DNA from: Actinoplanes sp. KI2
GTDB lineage: Bacteria; Actinomycetota; Actinomycetes; Mycobacteriales; Micromonosporaceae
Assembly: GCF_025630775.1 (NCBI RefSeq)
Contig: NZ_JAOSZE010000013.1
Location: 62,001-126,000 of the forward strand
Reading direction: 5' to 3'
DNA length: 64,000 nt
Each line of letters opens with the position of its first letter. Within the stretch, counting starts at the first letter, position 1. Shown here one piece after another: positions 16,211 to 24,935 of this stretch. The translations under genes were made by a program, and so were the position numbers. The notes beneath the pieces are model-generated. The model made no database searches. It was not told where the DNA came from and saw nothing but the letters and a program-made list of their open reading frames with translations.

Positions 16211-18368
16211 GCGGCTCTACGGGATTCGGCACCACGGTCCGGGCTCGGCCCGGGCGGTGGTGGCGGAGCTGTCGCGCCGGCCGCCGTCGATCGTGCTGAT
16301 CGAGGGGCCGCCGGAGGCCGATTCCCTGGTGGAGTGGGTTCGTCATGCCGATCTTGAACCGCCGGTCGCGCTCCTGGGATATGCGCCCGACGATCCACGG
16401 CGGGCGGCCTTCTGGCCGTTCGCGGTCTTCTCCCCGGAGTGGCAAGCGCTCACCTGGGCGGTGGCCGCGGGCGTTCCCGTGCGGTTCTTCGACCTGCCGT
16501 TCGCCTTCCGGCTGGATAGATCCGACTCGCAGGAATTGAGCCGCCCGGTCGACCCGATCGGCGAGCTGGCGAACGCGGCCGGCTACGACGATCCCGAGCG
16601 CTGGTGGGAGGACGTGGTCGAGCACCGCGGCATGCCGGCCTTCGAGGCGATCGCCGAGGCGATGACCGCGATCCGGGACGACTCCCCGGAGGACCCCGAC
16701 GATCTGGTCCGCGAGGCGTACATGCGGACCGTCCTGCGCGAGGTGCGCAAGACGCACGACGAGATCGCGGTGGTCTGCGGCGCCTGGCACGTGCCGGCGC
16801 TGGCCCGCAAGGTGACCCAGAAGGACGACACCGACCTGCTTCGGGGCCGGAAGAAGGGCAAGGTCGCGTTCACCTGGGTGCCGTGGACGTACGGGCGGCT
16901 GGCCTCCTGGTCCGGCTACGGCGCCGGGGTGCGCTCGCCGGGCTGGTACCACCACCTGTTCACCTCGGCCGACGAGGTGGTGCCGCGATGGCTGGTGGAC
17001 GCGGCCGGGGTGCTGCGCGCCGAGGGGGTGCCCACCTCGTCGGCGCACGTCATCGAGGCCACCCGGCTCGCCGAGGCGCTCGCCACGCTGCGCGGCCGGC
17101 CGCTCGCCGGGCTGGCCGAGGTGACCGAGGCGGCCGAGGCGGTCATGTGCGACGCCGAGCCGCTGCGGGTCGAGCTGATCAACAAACGACTGGTGGTCGG
17201 CGAACGGCTCGGCGGCGTGCCCGAGGACATGCCCGCGGTGCCGCTCGCCAAGGATCTGGCCGCCCAGCAGCGCACCGTGCGGCTGAAGCCGGAGGCTCTC
17301 GAGCGGGCGCTCGACCTCGACCTGCGCAAGGAGACCGACCTCAGGCGCAGCCGCCTGCTGCACCGGCTGCGCGTGATCGGGGTGCCGTGGGGCGAGCCGG
17401 CCGCGTCCGGCCGGGCCTCGACCGGCACCTTCCGCGAGGAGTGGAAACTGCGCTGGCAGCCCGAGTTCGCGGTACGGCTGGTCGAGGGCAGCATGTTCGG
17501 CACCACGGTGGCCGCCGCCGCGACGGCGAAGCTGACCCGGGCGGCCGCCGACGCGGAGACGCTTGCCGACGTGACCGGGCTGGTGGAGACCTGCCTGCTG
17601 GCCGACCTCGCGGAGGCGTACCCGCCGGTGCTGGCCGCGCTCGACGCGCGCGCGGCGCTGGACGCCGACGTGGGGCACCTGATGGCGGCGATCCCGGCGC
17701 TGGCCCGCACGCTGCGCTACGGCGACGTCCGGCGTACCGACGTGGCCGGGCTGGCCGCGGTGACCACCAGCCTGCTCGGCCGGGTGTATGCGGGGCTGCC
17801 GTCCGCGGTGGGCTCGCTCTCCGACGAGGCCGCCAAGATCCTGCGCGACCGGATCGACGGCGTGCACGCGGCGATCGGCCTGCTCGACGACGAGGACGCC
17901 CGTGCACGCTGGCTGAGCACGCTGGCGTCGGTAGCCGGGCGGGCCGACCTGCACGGGCTGCTGGCCGGGCGGTTGACCCGGCTGCTGCTGGACGCGGGCC
18001 GGCTGGACGCGGCCGAGGCGCGCCGGCGGCTGCGGCTGCCGCTGACCGTGGGCACGCCGCCCGCGCACGGCGCCGCCTGGGTGGAGGGATTCCTGGCCGG
18101 CGGCGGCCTGCTGCTGGTGCACGACGACGCACTGCTCGACCTGCTCGACGGGTGGTTGGCGGACATCCCGGCGGACGCGTTCGACGCCGTGCTGCCGTTG
18201 CTGCGCCGCACGTTCGGCGCCTTCGAGGCCGGGGAGCGACGGGCGATCGGCGAGAGGATCGCGGGTGGCCGCCCCGGTGGCGCCGAGACGAACGGCCTCG
18301 GCTTCGACGACTCGCGGGCAGATCTTGTGATGCCGACCCTTCGTCTGCTGCTGGGGAGGGAGCTATGA
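16203..18368 (+). CDS. DUF5682 family protein
   Basis: A 721-residue protein opening with the DUF5682 hallmark YGIRHHGPGS and, about 25 residues on, LIEGPPEAD. The N-terminal ~230 residues, with conserved His and acidic residues and a CGAWHVPAL motif, resemble the TraB/ChaN/Tiki-type fold, which would imply a metal-dependent hydrolase (inference). The C-terminal ~450 residues are mostly helical repeats. No signal peptide or membrane helix is present, so it should be cytoplasmic. Located between the MoxR and VWA genes of the operon, overlapping both by a few bases; it is a likely substrate, effector or adaptor of the ATPase. Confidence 0.85.
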   Translation: MPERLYGIRHHGPGSARAVVAELSRRPPSIVLIEGPPEADSLVEWVRHADLEPPVALLGYAPDDPRRAAFWPFAVFSPEWQALTWAVAAGVPVRFFDLPFAFRLDRSDSQELSRPVDPIGELANAAGYDDPERWWEDVVEHRGMPAFEAIAEAMTAIRDDSPEDPDDLVREAYMRTVLREVRKTHDEIAVVCGAWHVPALARKVTQKDDTDLLRGRKKGKVAFTWVPWTYGRLASWSGYGAGVRSPGWYHHLFTSADEVVPRWLVDAAGVLRAEGVPTSSAHVIEATRLAEALATLRGRPLAGLAEVTEAAEAVMCDAEPLRVELINKRLVVGERLGGVPEDMPAVPLAKDLAAQQRTVRLKPEALERALDLDLRKETDLRRSRLLHRLRVIGVPWGEPAASGRASTGTFREEWKLRWQPEFAVRLVEGSMFGTTVAAAATAKLTRAAADAETLADVTGLVETCLLADLAEAYPPVLAALDARAALDADVGHLMAAIPALARTLRYGDVRRTDVAGLAAVTTSLLGRVYAGLPSAVGSLSDEAAKILRDRIDGVHAAIGLLDDEDARARWLSTLASVAGRADLHGLLAGRLTRLLLDAGRLDAAEARRRLRLPLTVGTPPAHGAAWVEGFLAGGGLLLVHDDALLDLLDGWLADIPADAFDAVLPLLRRTFGAFEAGERRAIGERIAGGRPGGAETNGLGFDDSRADLVMPTLRLLLGREL

Positions 18369-19546
18369 CCGATTCATCCGGCGAGCGGGCGCGGCGCTGG
18401 CGGATGGTCCTGGGCGGACCGGCCGACGAGTCGCTGGGCAAGGCCGAGGGCCGCGACGGGCAGATGGACGCCGCGATGGCGGCCCTCTACGACTCCGGCG
18501 CGCCCGGCGAGGGCGAGACGAGCGGCAGCAAGCGCTCGGCCGGCCTCGGCGGCTCGGCGCCCAAGGTGGCCCGCTGGCTCGGCGACATCCGCGAGTACTT
18601 CCCGAGCACCGTCGTGCAGGTCATGCAGTCCGACGCGATCGAGCGGCTCGACCTGACCCGGCTGTTGCTCGAACCGGAGATGCTGGCCGCGGTCGAGCCG
18701 GACGTGCATCTGGTCGGCACGCTGCTCTCGCTCAACCGGGTCATGCCGGCCAAGACCAAGGAGGCCGCCCGCCAGGTGGTGCGGTCGGTGGTCGAGCAGT
18801 TGGAGAAGCGGATCACGCAGAAGACCCGGGCGGCGATCAGCGGCGCGCTCAACCGGGCGTCCCGGATCAACCGGCCCCGGCACGCGGACATCGACTGGGA
18901 CCGCACCATCCGGGCCAACCTGCGGCACTACCAGGCCGACCTGCGCACCGTGATCCCCGAGCGGCTGGTCGGCTACGGGCGGCGGACCACCGCCGTGCAG
19001 CGGGACGTCGTGCTCTGCGTGGACCAGTCCGGGTCGATGGCGGCGTCGGTCGTGTTCTCCGGGGTGTTCGCGGCGGTGCTCGCCTCGATGCGGTCGCTGC
19101 GCACGTCGCTGGTCGTCTTCGACACCGCCGTGGTGGACCTGACCGACCAGCTCAGCGACCCGGTGGAGGTGCTGTTCGGCACCCAGTTGGGCGGCGGGAC
19201 CGACATCAACCGGGCCATCGCGTACGGCCAGCAGCTGATCACCAGGCCGCGGGACAGCATCTTCGTGCTGATCAGCGACCTGTACGAGGGTGGCGTCCGG
19301 GAGCAGATGCTGCGCCGGGTCGCCGAGATGACCGCGGCCGGGGTGCAGGTGGTGGTGCTGCTGGCGCTCTCCGACGAGGGCGCACCGGCGTACGACCACG
19401 ACAACGCGGCGGCGCTGGCGGCGCTGGGCGTGCCGGCGTTCGCGTGCACGCCCGACGCGTTCCCCGATCTGATGGCGGCGGCGATCGAGCGGCGGGACCT
19501 CATGGCATTCGCGGCCCGGCTTGAGACGAGCCCGCCAGGTAACTAG
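18365..19546 (+). CDS. VWA domain protein, partner of the MoxR ATPase
   Basis: A 393-residue protein. Residues ~1-205 are helical; residues ~213-390 are a von Willebrand A domain with an intact metal-ion-dependent adhesion site: Asp220, Ser222, Ser224 (DQSGS), Thr279 (GGGTD) and Asp305 (ISDLYEGG). This arrangement (helical N part plus C-terminal VWA) is that of CoxE/YehP-type MoxR partners. The ATG overlaps the DUF5682 stop (ATGA). The stop codon at 19544-19546 lies inside the -10 element of the next gene, so the operon probably ends here without a hairpin. Confidence 0.9.
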   Translation: MTDSSGERARRWRMVLGGPADESLGKAEGRDGQMDAAMAALYDSGAPGEGETSGSKRSAGLGGSAPKVARWLGDIREYFPSTVVQVMQSDAIERLDLTRLLLEPEMLAAVEPDVHLVGTLLSLNRVMPAKTKEAARQVVRSVVEQLEKRITQKTRAAISGALNRASRINRPRHADIDWDRTIRANLRHYQADLRTVIPERLVGYGRRTTAVQRDVVLCVDQSGSMAASVVFSGVFAAVLASMRSLRTSLVVFDTAVVDLTDQLSDPVEVLFGTQLGGGTDINRAIAYGQQLITRPRDSIFVLISDLYEGGVREQMLRRVAEMTAAGVQVVVLLALSDEGAPAYDHDNAAALAALGVPAFACTPDAFPDLMAAAIERRDLMAFAARLETSPPGN

Positions 19547-19549
19547 CGT
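19544..19549 (+). promoter_or_regulatory. -10 element TAGCGT overlapping the VWA stop codon
   Basis: TAGCGT ends 7 bases before the ATG at 19557. Its first three bases are the stop codon of the VWA gene. No ribosome binding site is present, suggesting a separate leaderless transcript for the methyltransferase. Confidence 0.5.
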
Positions 19550-19556
19550 AGAGGGT

Positions 19557-20333
19557 ATGACTGCTTACATCTGGCAGGAGAGCTGGGACCGTCAGCAGAC
19601 GGCATTCATGCCCGACCGGGAGGAGCGCTTCGCGGCGATGCTCACCGCGGTCGACGCGGTCACCGACGGGCGGGCGCCCAGGGTGCTCGACCTGGCCGGC
19701 GGCACCGGCACGATCGCGCTGCGCACGCTGGCCCGCTTCCCGGACGCCGAGGTGACCGTCCTCGACCAGGACCCGGTGCTGCTGACGATCGCGGGCGCCA
19801 CCCTCGCCGGGCGGGCCACGATCATCGACGCCGACCTCGGCGACCCGGGCTGGCGGGCGAAGCTGCCGGGCGAGACCTTCTCCACCGAGGCCGGCGACCC
19901 GGGCGCGTTCGACGCCGTGCTCACCGCCACCGCGCTGCACTGGCTGCCGGCCGAACGGGTAGCCACGCTGTACGGCGAGATCCGCGAGGTGCTACGGCCG
20001 GGCGGGATCTTCGTGAACGCCGACCACATGCCGGAGGAGTCGCTGCCCACGCTCTCCGAACGGTTGCGGGCGCGGGGGCGGCAACTGCGCGAGGAGCGGT
20101 ACGAGTCCGGCGCGGCCACCTCGTGGGCGGAGTGGTGGCGGCGTGCGGCGGCCGACGAGGTCCTCGGGCCGAAGGTGATCGAGCGGGAGCGCATCTACCC
20201 CTCGGTCTCGCACGACCAGGAGTGGACGCCGCCCGCGCTCTGGCACGTCGACGCGCTGCGGGTGGCCGGCTTCGCCGAGGCCGGCGTGCTGTGGCGAGGC
20301 GGCACCGACGCCGCGGTGGCCGGCCTGCGGTGA
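19557..20333 (+). CDS. Class I SAM-dependent methyltransferase
   Basis: A 258-residue methyltransferase with a Rossmann-type SAM fold: motif I VLDLAGGTGTIALR at residues ~40-53, acidic VTVLDQDP at the end of strand 2, and FDAVLTATALHWLP as motif IV. It resembles trans-aconitate/ubiquinone-biosynthesis type (Methyltransf_25) enzymes acting on small molecules; the substrate is unknown. The ATG is immediately after a -10 element that overlaps the upstream gene's stop. It has no obvious functional link to the preceding operon. Confidence 0.85.
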   Translation: MTAYIWQESWDRQQTAFMPDREERFAAMLTAVDAVTDGRAPRVLDLAGGTGTIALRTLARFPDAEVTVLDQDPVLLTIAGATLAGRATIIDADLGDPGWRAKLPGETFSTEAGDPGAFDAVLTATALHWLPAERVATLYGEIREVLRPGGIFVNADHMPEESLPTLSERLRARGRQLREERYESGAATSWAEWWRRAAADEVLGPKVIERERIYPSVSHDQEWTPPALWHVDALRVAGFAEAGVLWRGGTDAAVAGLR

Positions 20334-20414
20334 CCGCGCGAACCGACGCGGTCTGCATAAAATTCCTCGCGCGCCGGTGAGGCAACTCTCGCCAGGAAGC
20401 CGCCCCGACCTGCC

Positions 20415-20420
20415 TAAGGT
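20415..20420 (+). promoter_or_regulatory. -10 element TAAGGT, leaderless-type start
   Basis: TAAGGT ends 6 bases before the ATG at 20427, with no ribosome binding site. Confidence 0.5.
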
Positions 20421-20426
20421 GATCGC

Positions 20427-20867
20427 ATGCCATTGAGTGGTGAATATGCTCCGAGCACGTCCGGCTGGGCGCGCGATCAGGCCGAGAAGATCGAGTCCAC
20501 GAACGGCGCCGAGGGCACCAGCATGCGCGGGATGCCGGTCATCGTGCTGACCTCGCGTGGCGCGAAGACCGGCAAGCTGCGCAAGACCGCTCTGATGCGG
20601 GTCGAGCACGACGGCCAGTACGCCGTGGTCGGCTCGCTGGGCGGGGCACCGAAGAACCCGGTCTGGGTCTACAACGTCCGCGCCGAGCCACACGTCGAGC
20701 TCCAGGACGGTCCGGACAAGCACGACTACGTCGCTCACGAGACCAACGGCGACGAGCGTGCGATCTGGTGGCAGCGGGCCGTCGAGGCGTACCCCGACTA
20801 CGCCGACTACCAGAAGAAGACTGACCGCGTCATCCCGGTGTTCGTGCTGACCAAGACCAACGCCTGA
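20427..20867 (+). CDS. Deazaflavin (F420)-dependent nitroreductase family protein (Ddn-like)
   Basis: A 146-residue single-domain split-barrel protein of the Ddn/FGD-associated nitroreductase family, which uses reduced F420 to reduce quinones or nitro compounds. Characteristic parts are [20 protein letters not shown] (cofactor phosphate binding), [20 protein letters not shown], and the final [20 protein letters not shown]. The family is essentially restricted to F420-producing bacteria, supporting an actinobacterial host. The start follows a TAAGGT element directly. Confidence 0.9.
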   Translation: MPLSGEYAPSTSGWARDQAEKIESTNGAEGTSMRGMPVIVLTSRGAKTGKLRKTALMRVEHDGQYAVVGSLGGAPKNPVWVYNVRAEPHVELQDGPDKHDYVAHETNGDERAIWWQRAVEAYPDYADYQKKTDRVIPVFVLTKTNA

Positions 20868-20920
20868 GCCCAGTCCCGATCGGACCAACCTCGGGAAAAT
20901 AGGCTGCCACCCGGACATCG

Positions 20921-22084
20921 ATGGCCGATCATGGCCTTATGCGCACACCCCATCAGTCCGTGGACCGGCATGCCGGACGCGCCGTGGAGCCGGCGGTCAC
21001 GCCCCCGGCTTCCACGACGCTGCCGCTGTCCGGTTCGGTCGACGATGTCGACCGACTGGTGGACGTGGTGGACCTGCTCGCCCTGGACGCGTTCGTCACC
21101 GGGCGGGAGCCGTACGGCCGCAGCAAATACCTGGAGAACGTACGCGCCGACGCGCCGCTGACCACCGAGGACGCCCGCCTGCTGCGGGACGCGGTGGAGG
21201 ACGACGCGCAGGGCCGGCTCGCCGTCGGCGAGGGCTGGACGCTGCACGTGACGCGCTGGAAGCAGAGCCGCCGGGCCCGGGTGACCGTCACCGCCGTGAG
21301 CGCCGAGCTCGCCGAGTCGGTGCTGGACGCGGCCACGGCCAACGCGGTCGAGGAACCGGCGCCGGCGGACGACAGCGTACCCATCGGATTCTGGCATTTC
21401 GGTCCGCACGGACCGCGACGTGTGCAGCGAGAGATCGACGCGGCGCCCTGGGAGAAGATCCAGGCGAACTATTCGCGGCCGGTCGCGCGCACGCTCGAGC
21501 GGCTGATGTCGCTGGACGGCTCGGTCGTGCCCGGGCGGCTTCTGCTGCTGCACGGCGAGCCCGGCACCGGCAAGACGACGGCGTTGCGGGCGCTCGCGCA
21601 GCAGTGGCGGTCGTGGTGCCAGGTGGACTGCGTGCTCGATCCGGAGCGGCTGTTCAGCGACCCGGCGTACCTGATGAGCGTGGCGCTGGGCAGCGGTGAC
21701 GACGACGAGCCGCGCTGGCGGCTGCTGATGCTCGAGGACTGCGACGAGCTGGTCAGCGGCGAGGCGAAGGCGAGCGCCGGCCAGTCGCTGTCCCGGCTGC
21801 TCAACCTCACCGACGGCCTGCTCGGCCAGGGCCGGCACGCGCTGATCGCGATCACCACGAACGAGGACCTGGCCACGCTGCACCCCGCGGTGATCCGCCC
21901 GGGGCGCTGCCTGGCCAGCATCGAGGTGGGCCGGCTGCCGTACGCCGAGGCGGCCGCCTGGCTGGGCTCGGGCGGCGGCATCGGTTCGGACGGCGCCACC
22001 CTCGCCGAGCTGTACGCCCTGAGGACCGGCGCCAAGCCGGTCACCGTGCCCACCACACCGCCCGCGACCGGCATGTACCTCTGA
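20921..22084 (+). CDS. DUF5925 domain AAA ATPase
   Basis: A 387-residue protein. Residues ~35-150 match the DUF5925 region found in front of AAA ATPases of actinobacteria; residues ~165-365 are the ATPase core: Walker A GEPGTGKT, Walker B LLMLEDCDEL, a sensor Asn in AITTNED, and IRPGRC as the arginine-bearing motif. The role is unknown; similar proteins resemble classic FtsH/CDC48-type unfoldases without a protease. The start may be ATG 20921 or ATG 20939. A decayed copy of the last ~70 coding bases is found ~350 bases downstream (22332-22399), so the 3' end was once duplicated. Confidence 0.82.
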   Translation: MADHGLMRTPHQSVDRHAGRAVEPAVTPPASTTLPLSGSVDDVDRLVDVVDLLALDAFVTGREPYGRSKYLENVRADAPLTTEDARLLRDAVEDDAQGRLAVGEGWTLHVTRWKQSRRARVTVTAVSAELAESVLDAATANAVEEPAPADDSVPIGFWHFGPHGPRRVQREIDAAPWEKIQANYSRPVARTLERLMSLDGSVVPGRLLLLHGEPGTGKTTALRALAQQWRSWCQVDCVLDPERLFSDPAYLMSVALGSGDDDEPRWRLLMLEDCDELVSGEAKASAGQSLSRLLNLTDGLLGQGRHALIAITTNEDLATLHPAVIRPGRCLASIEVGRLPYAEAAAWLGSGGGIGSDGATLAELYALRTGAKPVTVPTTPPATGMYL

Positions 22085-22125
22085 CGAGGATTGACCGACA
22101 CAGCACCACCAGCTGATGACAAGTT

Positions 22126-22320
22126 GTGCGCGCGAGCCCACTACCAGCGATGCGGCCCTCGCCAGACACGACTTTGCAGACCGTGATCTCCCGATTGGAG
22201 GGCGGCGCGGTTACACCAACGCTTCCCCTCCTGCACCGCCTTGCCGGTGCGCTGGAAGGCGAGCTGGACCTCAAGATCACGGGCACCAGCACTCGCGCCG
22301 AGTTCCCCGTTGCTTCTTAG
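22126..22320 (+). pseudogene. Remnant of an XRE-family helix-turn-helix gene
   Basis: The frame contains TVISRLEGG, PTLPLLHRLAGALEGELDL, the recognition helix and last helices of a Cro/C1 (XRE) domain of the HigA-antitoxin type. The first half of the domain is missing from this frame; an LAR-like piece of it (ALAR) is found just upstream in a different frame (about 22150-22170), which indicates a frameshift. It is either a broken antitoxin or regulator. No toxin gene lies next to it. Confidence 0.5.
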
Positions 22321-22331
22321 CGAATGCAACG

Positions 22332-22399
22332 GCGTCGACCCGGACGTGCCACCCTCGCCGAGCCGTCCGCGTTGAAGACGGGCGCCCTGCCGGTCACAG
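22332..22399 (+). repeat. Decayed partial copy of the DUF5925 ATPase 3' end
   Basis: Bases 22348-22399 align with 21994-22045 inside the ATPase gene without gaps and with about four fifths of positions identical; with a one-base gap the match extends back to 22332. The copy encodes ATLAEPSALKTGALPVTA against ATLAELYALRTGAKPVTV in the gene. It is a relic of a duplication, now noncoding. Confidence 0.7.
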
Positions 22400-22474
22400 C
22401 CCTTCGAGGCGCGTTCGGGCCCCGCGGGTCGACGGGTCGCCCAAGAGTCATCGCCTGCTGACGGGCGGAGCGGC

Positions 22475-23896
22475 TTATTCGGGCTGGTTGCCGGCTACGT
22501 CGCCGATTTTGTAGGGGGTGGCTACGCCGGTGTAGGCGAGGTGGGCGAGCAGCCCGTCGGCCGCGTGTTTCAGGTTGTGGCAGTGGTCGACCCAGATGCC
22601 GGGGTTGTCGGCGACGAAGGCGATCTCGTACGTCTCGCCGTCGCCGACGTCCAGGGAGTCGAACCACCACGGGCTGCCGGTCGCGGCCACCCCGTTGCGG
22701 CTGAGCACCACGGCGTGATGGCCGTGCAGGTGCATCGGGTGGACCTCGCCGCTGTCGTTGGAGATCGTCATGCGTACGGTGTCGCCGACGGCCACCATGA
22801 ACATCGGCACGTCGGGGAAGAGGTGCCCGTTGATCGACCACCAGAGGCCGGGCTTGCCGTCGAGGAAGCCCGCCGTGCGGCCGATGCGGTAGTCGAAATT
22901 CCGGTTCGCCTTGGCGGGGTCGAACCCCAGCGGGGCTTTTGTGCCGTACGTCAGAAAGTCGAGCACCGCTTTAGGCTCGTTTGTCGCCTTTAATCCGCCG
23001 GCCACGAGCGCCGCCCCGGCACCGACATCCACTCTTGCCCCCGACGCGGGCATCGTAAAGGCGAGATCAACGCGCCCACCCGCCGTGACCGTAACGGATT
23101 TATCCGAGATATCGGTTGATCCGTGCACGTCGCGCCCGTCGATCGCCGCGACCCGGTAGGGCACGCCGGTGACCCAGGCCCGCAACGGCCCGGCATCCGT
23201 ATTGATCACCCGCGCTCGGACCAGCTGGCCCGGGCGGGCGCTCAGCGGCGACTCCCCCGCCACCCCGCCGATCGTCCGGCGGCCGTCGTAGGTGTGCACC
23301 TCGACGACCTGGTCGATGCCCTCGGCGAAGACCGGCTCGGTCACCACGAACGCCCCGAACAGCCCGTCCCGCACCTGCACGTGCGACACCTGGTGGGAGT
23401 GGTACCAGTACGTCCCCGCGTCCTGCGCCACGAACCGGTAGACGTAGCTCTGCCCCGGCTGCACCGCGTCCTGCGTCACGCCGGCGACGCCGTCCTCCGC
23501 GTTCGGCACGTCGACGCCGTGCCAGTGCAGCGTCACGCCGTCCGAGACGTTGTCGTTGACCAGCGTCACCTGAACGAGCTGCCCCTTCTTCGCCCGGATC
23601 TCCGGGCCGGGGGTCTGGCCGTTCAGCGTGTAGCGACCGTCCTTCTCCTTGCGGGCCGTGAGCGTCACCGCCACCTCGGGGTCGCCGGTGCTCGGCCCGG
23701 TCAGCGTGGCGACGCTGATCGACCCGGCCCCGCCGTGCACGTGCCCGGCCTGCGGGCCGCCACCGTAGTCGGGGTAGCCCATCTCGGCCATGTCGTAGGT
23801 GGCCGGGACGAGGCTCCGCTGCCAGAAGTACGCCAGCGGTCCGAGGATCGCCACCGTCACCCCGACGGCGATGGCGATCTTGACGGGCTTTTTCAA
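22475..23896 (-). CDS. Multicopper oxidase, membrane-anchored
   Basis: A 473-residue oxidase with all four copper motifs: TLHWHG, WYHSHQ, HPMHLHGHH and DHCHNLKHAADGL, the last giving the T1 Cys-His pair with Leu as the probable axial residue. Residues ~3-27 are a single membrane helix, so the cupredoxin domains should face outside. Such enzymes oxidise Cu(I), phenols or metal ions using O2. The start is a TTG (23896) whose bases overlap the stop of the DUF6220 gene (TTGA), in the manner of the other coupled pairs here; no better start lies inside. It is the last gene of an operon controlled by a TetR regulator. Confidence 0.9.
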   Translation of the reverse strand: MKKPVKIAIAVGVTVAILGPLAYFWQRSLVPATYDMAEMGYPDYGGGPQAGHVHGGAGSISVATLTGPSTGDPEVAVTLTARKEKDGRYTLNGQTPGPEIRAKKGQLVQVTLVNDNVSDGVTLHWHGVDVPNAEDGVAGVTQDAVQPGQSYVYRFVAQDAGTYWYHSHQVSHVQVRDGLFGAFVVTEPVFAEGIDQVVEVHTYDGRRTIGGVAGESPLSARPGQLVRARVINTDAGPLRAWVTGVPYRVAAIDGRDVHGSTDISDKSVTVTAGGRVDLAFTMPASGARVDVGAGAALVAGGLKATNEPKAVLDFLTYGTKAPLGFDPAKANRNFDYRIGRTAGFLDGKPGLWWSINGHLFPDVPMFMVAVGDTVRMTISNDSGEVHPMHLHGHHAVVLSRNGVAATGSPWWFDSLDVGDGETYEIAFVADNPGIWVDHCHNLKHAADGLLAHLAYTGVATPYKIGDVAGNQPE

Positions 23897-24321
23897 GCCG
23901 CGACCGCGGCGCCGGCCTGCGGCGCGCCTGCCACCCGCGCCTGACGCATCGCCAGCGAGGCGACGGCGGCCAGGGCGAACGCGTTGATCGCGTGCAGCGC
24001 ACCGACGATCGGCGCCGGGAAGCTCGCGTAGGCCAGCGCGATCTGCAGGACCATCACGCCGAACGTGATCCCGGCCCACTTCACCCCGCCCGGAATGCCC
24101 GCGAAGAACGACACGATCAGCAGCAGCAGGCAGATCAGCGGGACGACCATCTCGCCCACCACCTGGTGCACGGCGATGCCGGCGTTCGCCGAGTCCTTGG
24201 TGAACACCTGGCCGTCGTCGGTCTTGTGCAGGATGTCGAACAGGGCGTAGGAGATCGCCGCCGCCTGGACGACGACCCCGACCGCGATCAGCATGGCGAG
24301 AATCCGATACACCGCGCGCAC
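23893..24321 (-). CDS. DUF6220 membrane protein
   Basis: A 142-residue protein with four hydrophobic helices (about residues 5-28, 58-75, 82-98 and 105-125) and a conserved His near HQVVGE, the layout of DUF6220. The function is unknown; a haem- or quinone-related role is possible because of its redox neighbours (inference). GAGGGG before the GTG at 24321 is the ribosome binding site. Its stop overlaps the TTG start of the multicopper oxidase by 4 bases, so the two are coupled and likely work together at the membrane. Confidence 0.75.
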   Translation of the reverse strand: MRAVYRILAMLIAVGVVVQAAAISYALFDILHKTDDGQVFTKDSANAGIAVHQVVGEMVVPLICLLLLIVSFFAGIPGGVKWAGITFGVMVLQIALAYASFPAPIVGALHAINAFALAAVASLAMRQARVAGAPQAGAAVAA

Positions 24322-24341
24322 GACAATTCCCCTCGACGGGC

Positions 24342-24935
24342 CTACGTTTCCTGCGGCACATCCTGCCCCTCGGGTACGACAAGACGCACGAGGGCCCTCA
24401 GGAAACGCTCAGTGTCGACCTCGTGCGGGTGCCGGCCGCCGTACACGTCCGCCATGATCCAGTAGTGGCTGACCGCGGCCATGACGACGGCGGCGAGCGC
24501 CTCCGGGTCCCGCTCCGCGGGCAGCTCCGCACGAAGGAACGAGGTTACGGCCAGGTGCGTCCGGCGCAGCTCCCGCTCCCGTACGAGGTCAAGCAGGTCG
24601 GGAAAGGACGCCAGGTCGCGCAGCAGCAGCCGGTTGACGTCGCGCTCCTGCTCGAGGCGGGCGAGCCCGGCCCGCGCCACCGCGAGGAAGCGCTCTCGTG
24701 GGTTTGGCGAAGACGGCCCGTCGGCCAGGTAGTCGACCAGCTCCCGGCCCGCCGAGGCCTGCCGCTCCAGGCCCTCCTCGAGCACCGCCCGCTTGCTCTT
24801 GAAGTGCCGGTACAGCCCGCCCGCGCCCGCCGACAGCCCGGCCGCCGCCTCGATCTGGGCGATCGTGGTCGCGTGGTAGCCCTGCCGCCCGAACAGGTCC
24901 ATCGCGGCGGTCACGATCGTGTCCTTGGTGCTCAG
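24342..24935 (-). CDS. TetR-family regulator, probable CTG start
   Basis: A 197-residue regulator with an N-terminal TetR helix-turn-helix (TIAQIEAAAGLS, LYRHFKSK) and a helical ligand domain. The first ATG/GTG (24914) would cut off the first residues of helix 1. The sequence reads on in frame to CTG at 24935, which gives the usual STKDTIVTAAMDLFG opening, overlaps the upstream stop as CTGA, and has GGAG 6 bases before it. I therefore take CTG as the start. The protein very probably binds the GTAAGTA palindromes at 25348-25363 and 25392-25407 in front of the operon, regulating itself. Confidence 0.85.
   Translation of the reverse strand: MSTKDTIVTAAMDLFGRQGYHATTIAQIEAAAGLSAGAGGLYRHFKSKRAVLEEGLERQASAGRELVDYLADGPSSPNPRERFLAVARAGLARLEQERDVNRLLLRDLASFPDLLDLVRERELRRTHLAVTSFLRAELPAERDPEALAAVVMAAVSHYWIMADVYGGRHPHEVDTERFLRALVRLVVPEGQDVPQET

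Noticed and set aside
22116..22514. A 132-codon frame covering the XRE remnant region
   Set aside because: Only a few residues (ALAR) look like part of a helix-turn-helix; the rest is Pro/Arg-rich noise. It is better explained as one frame of a frameshifted pseudogene.
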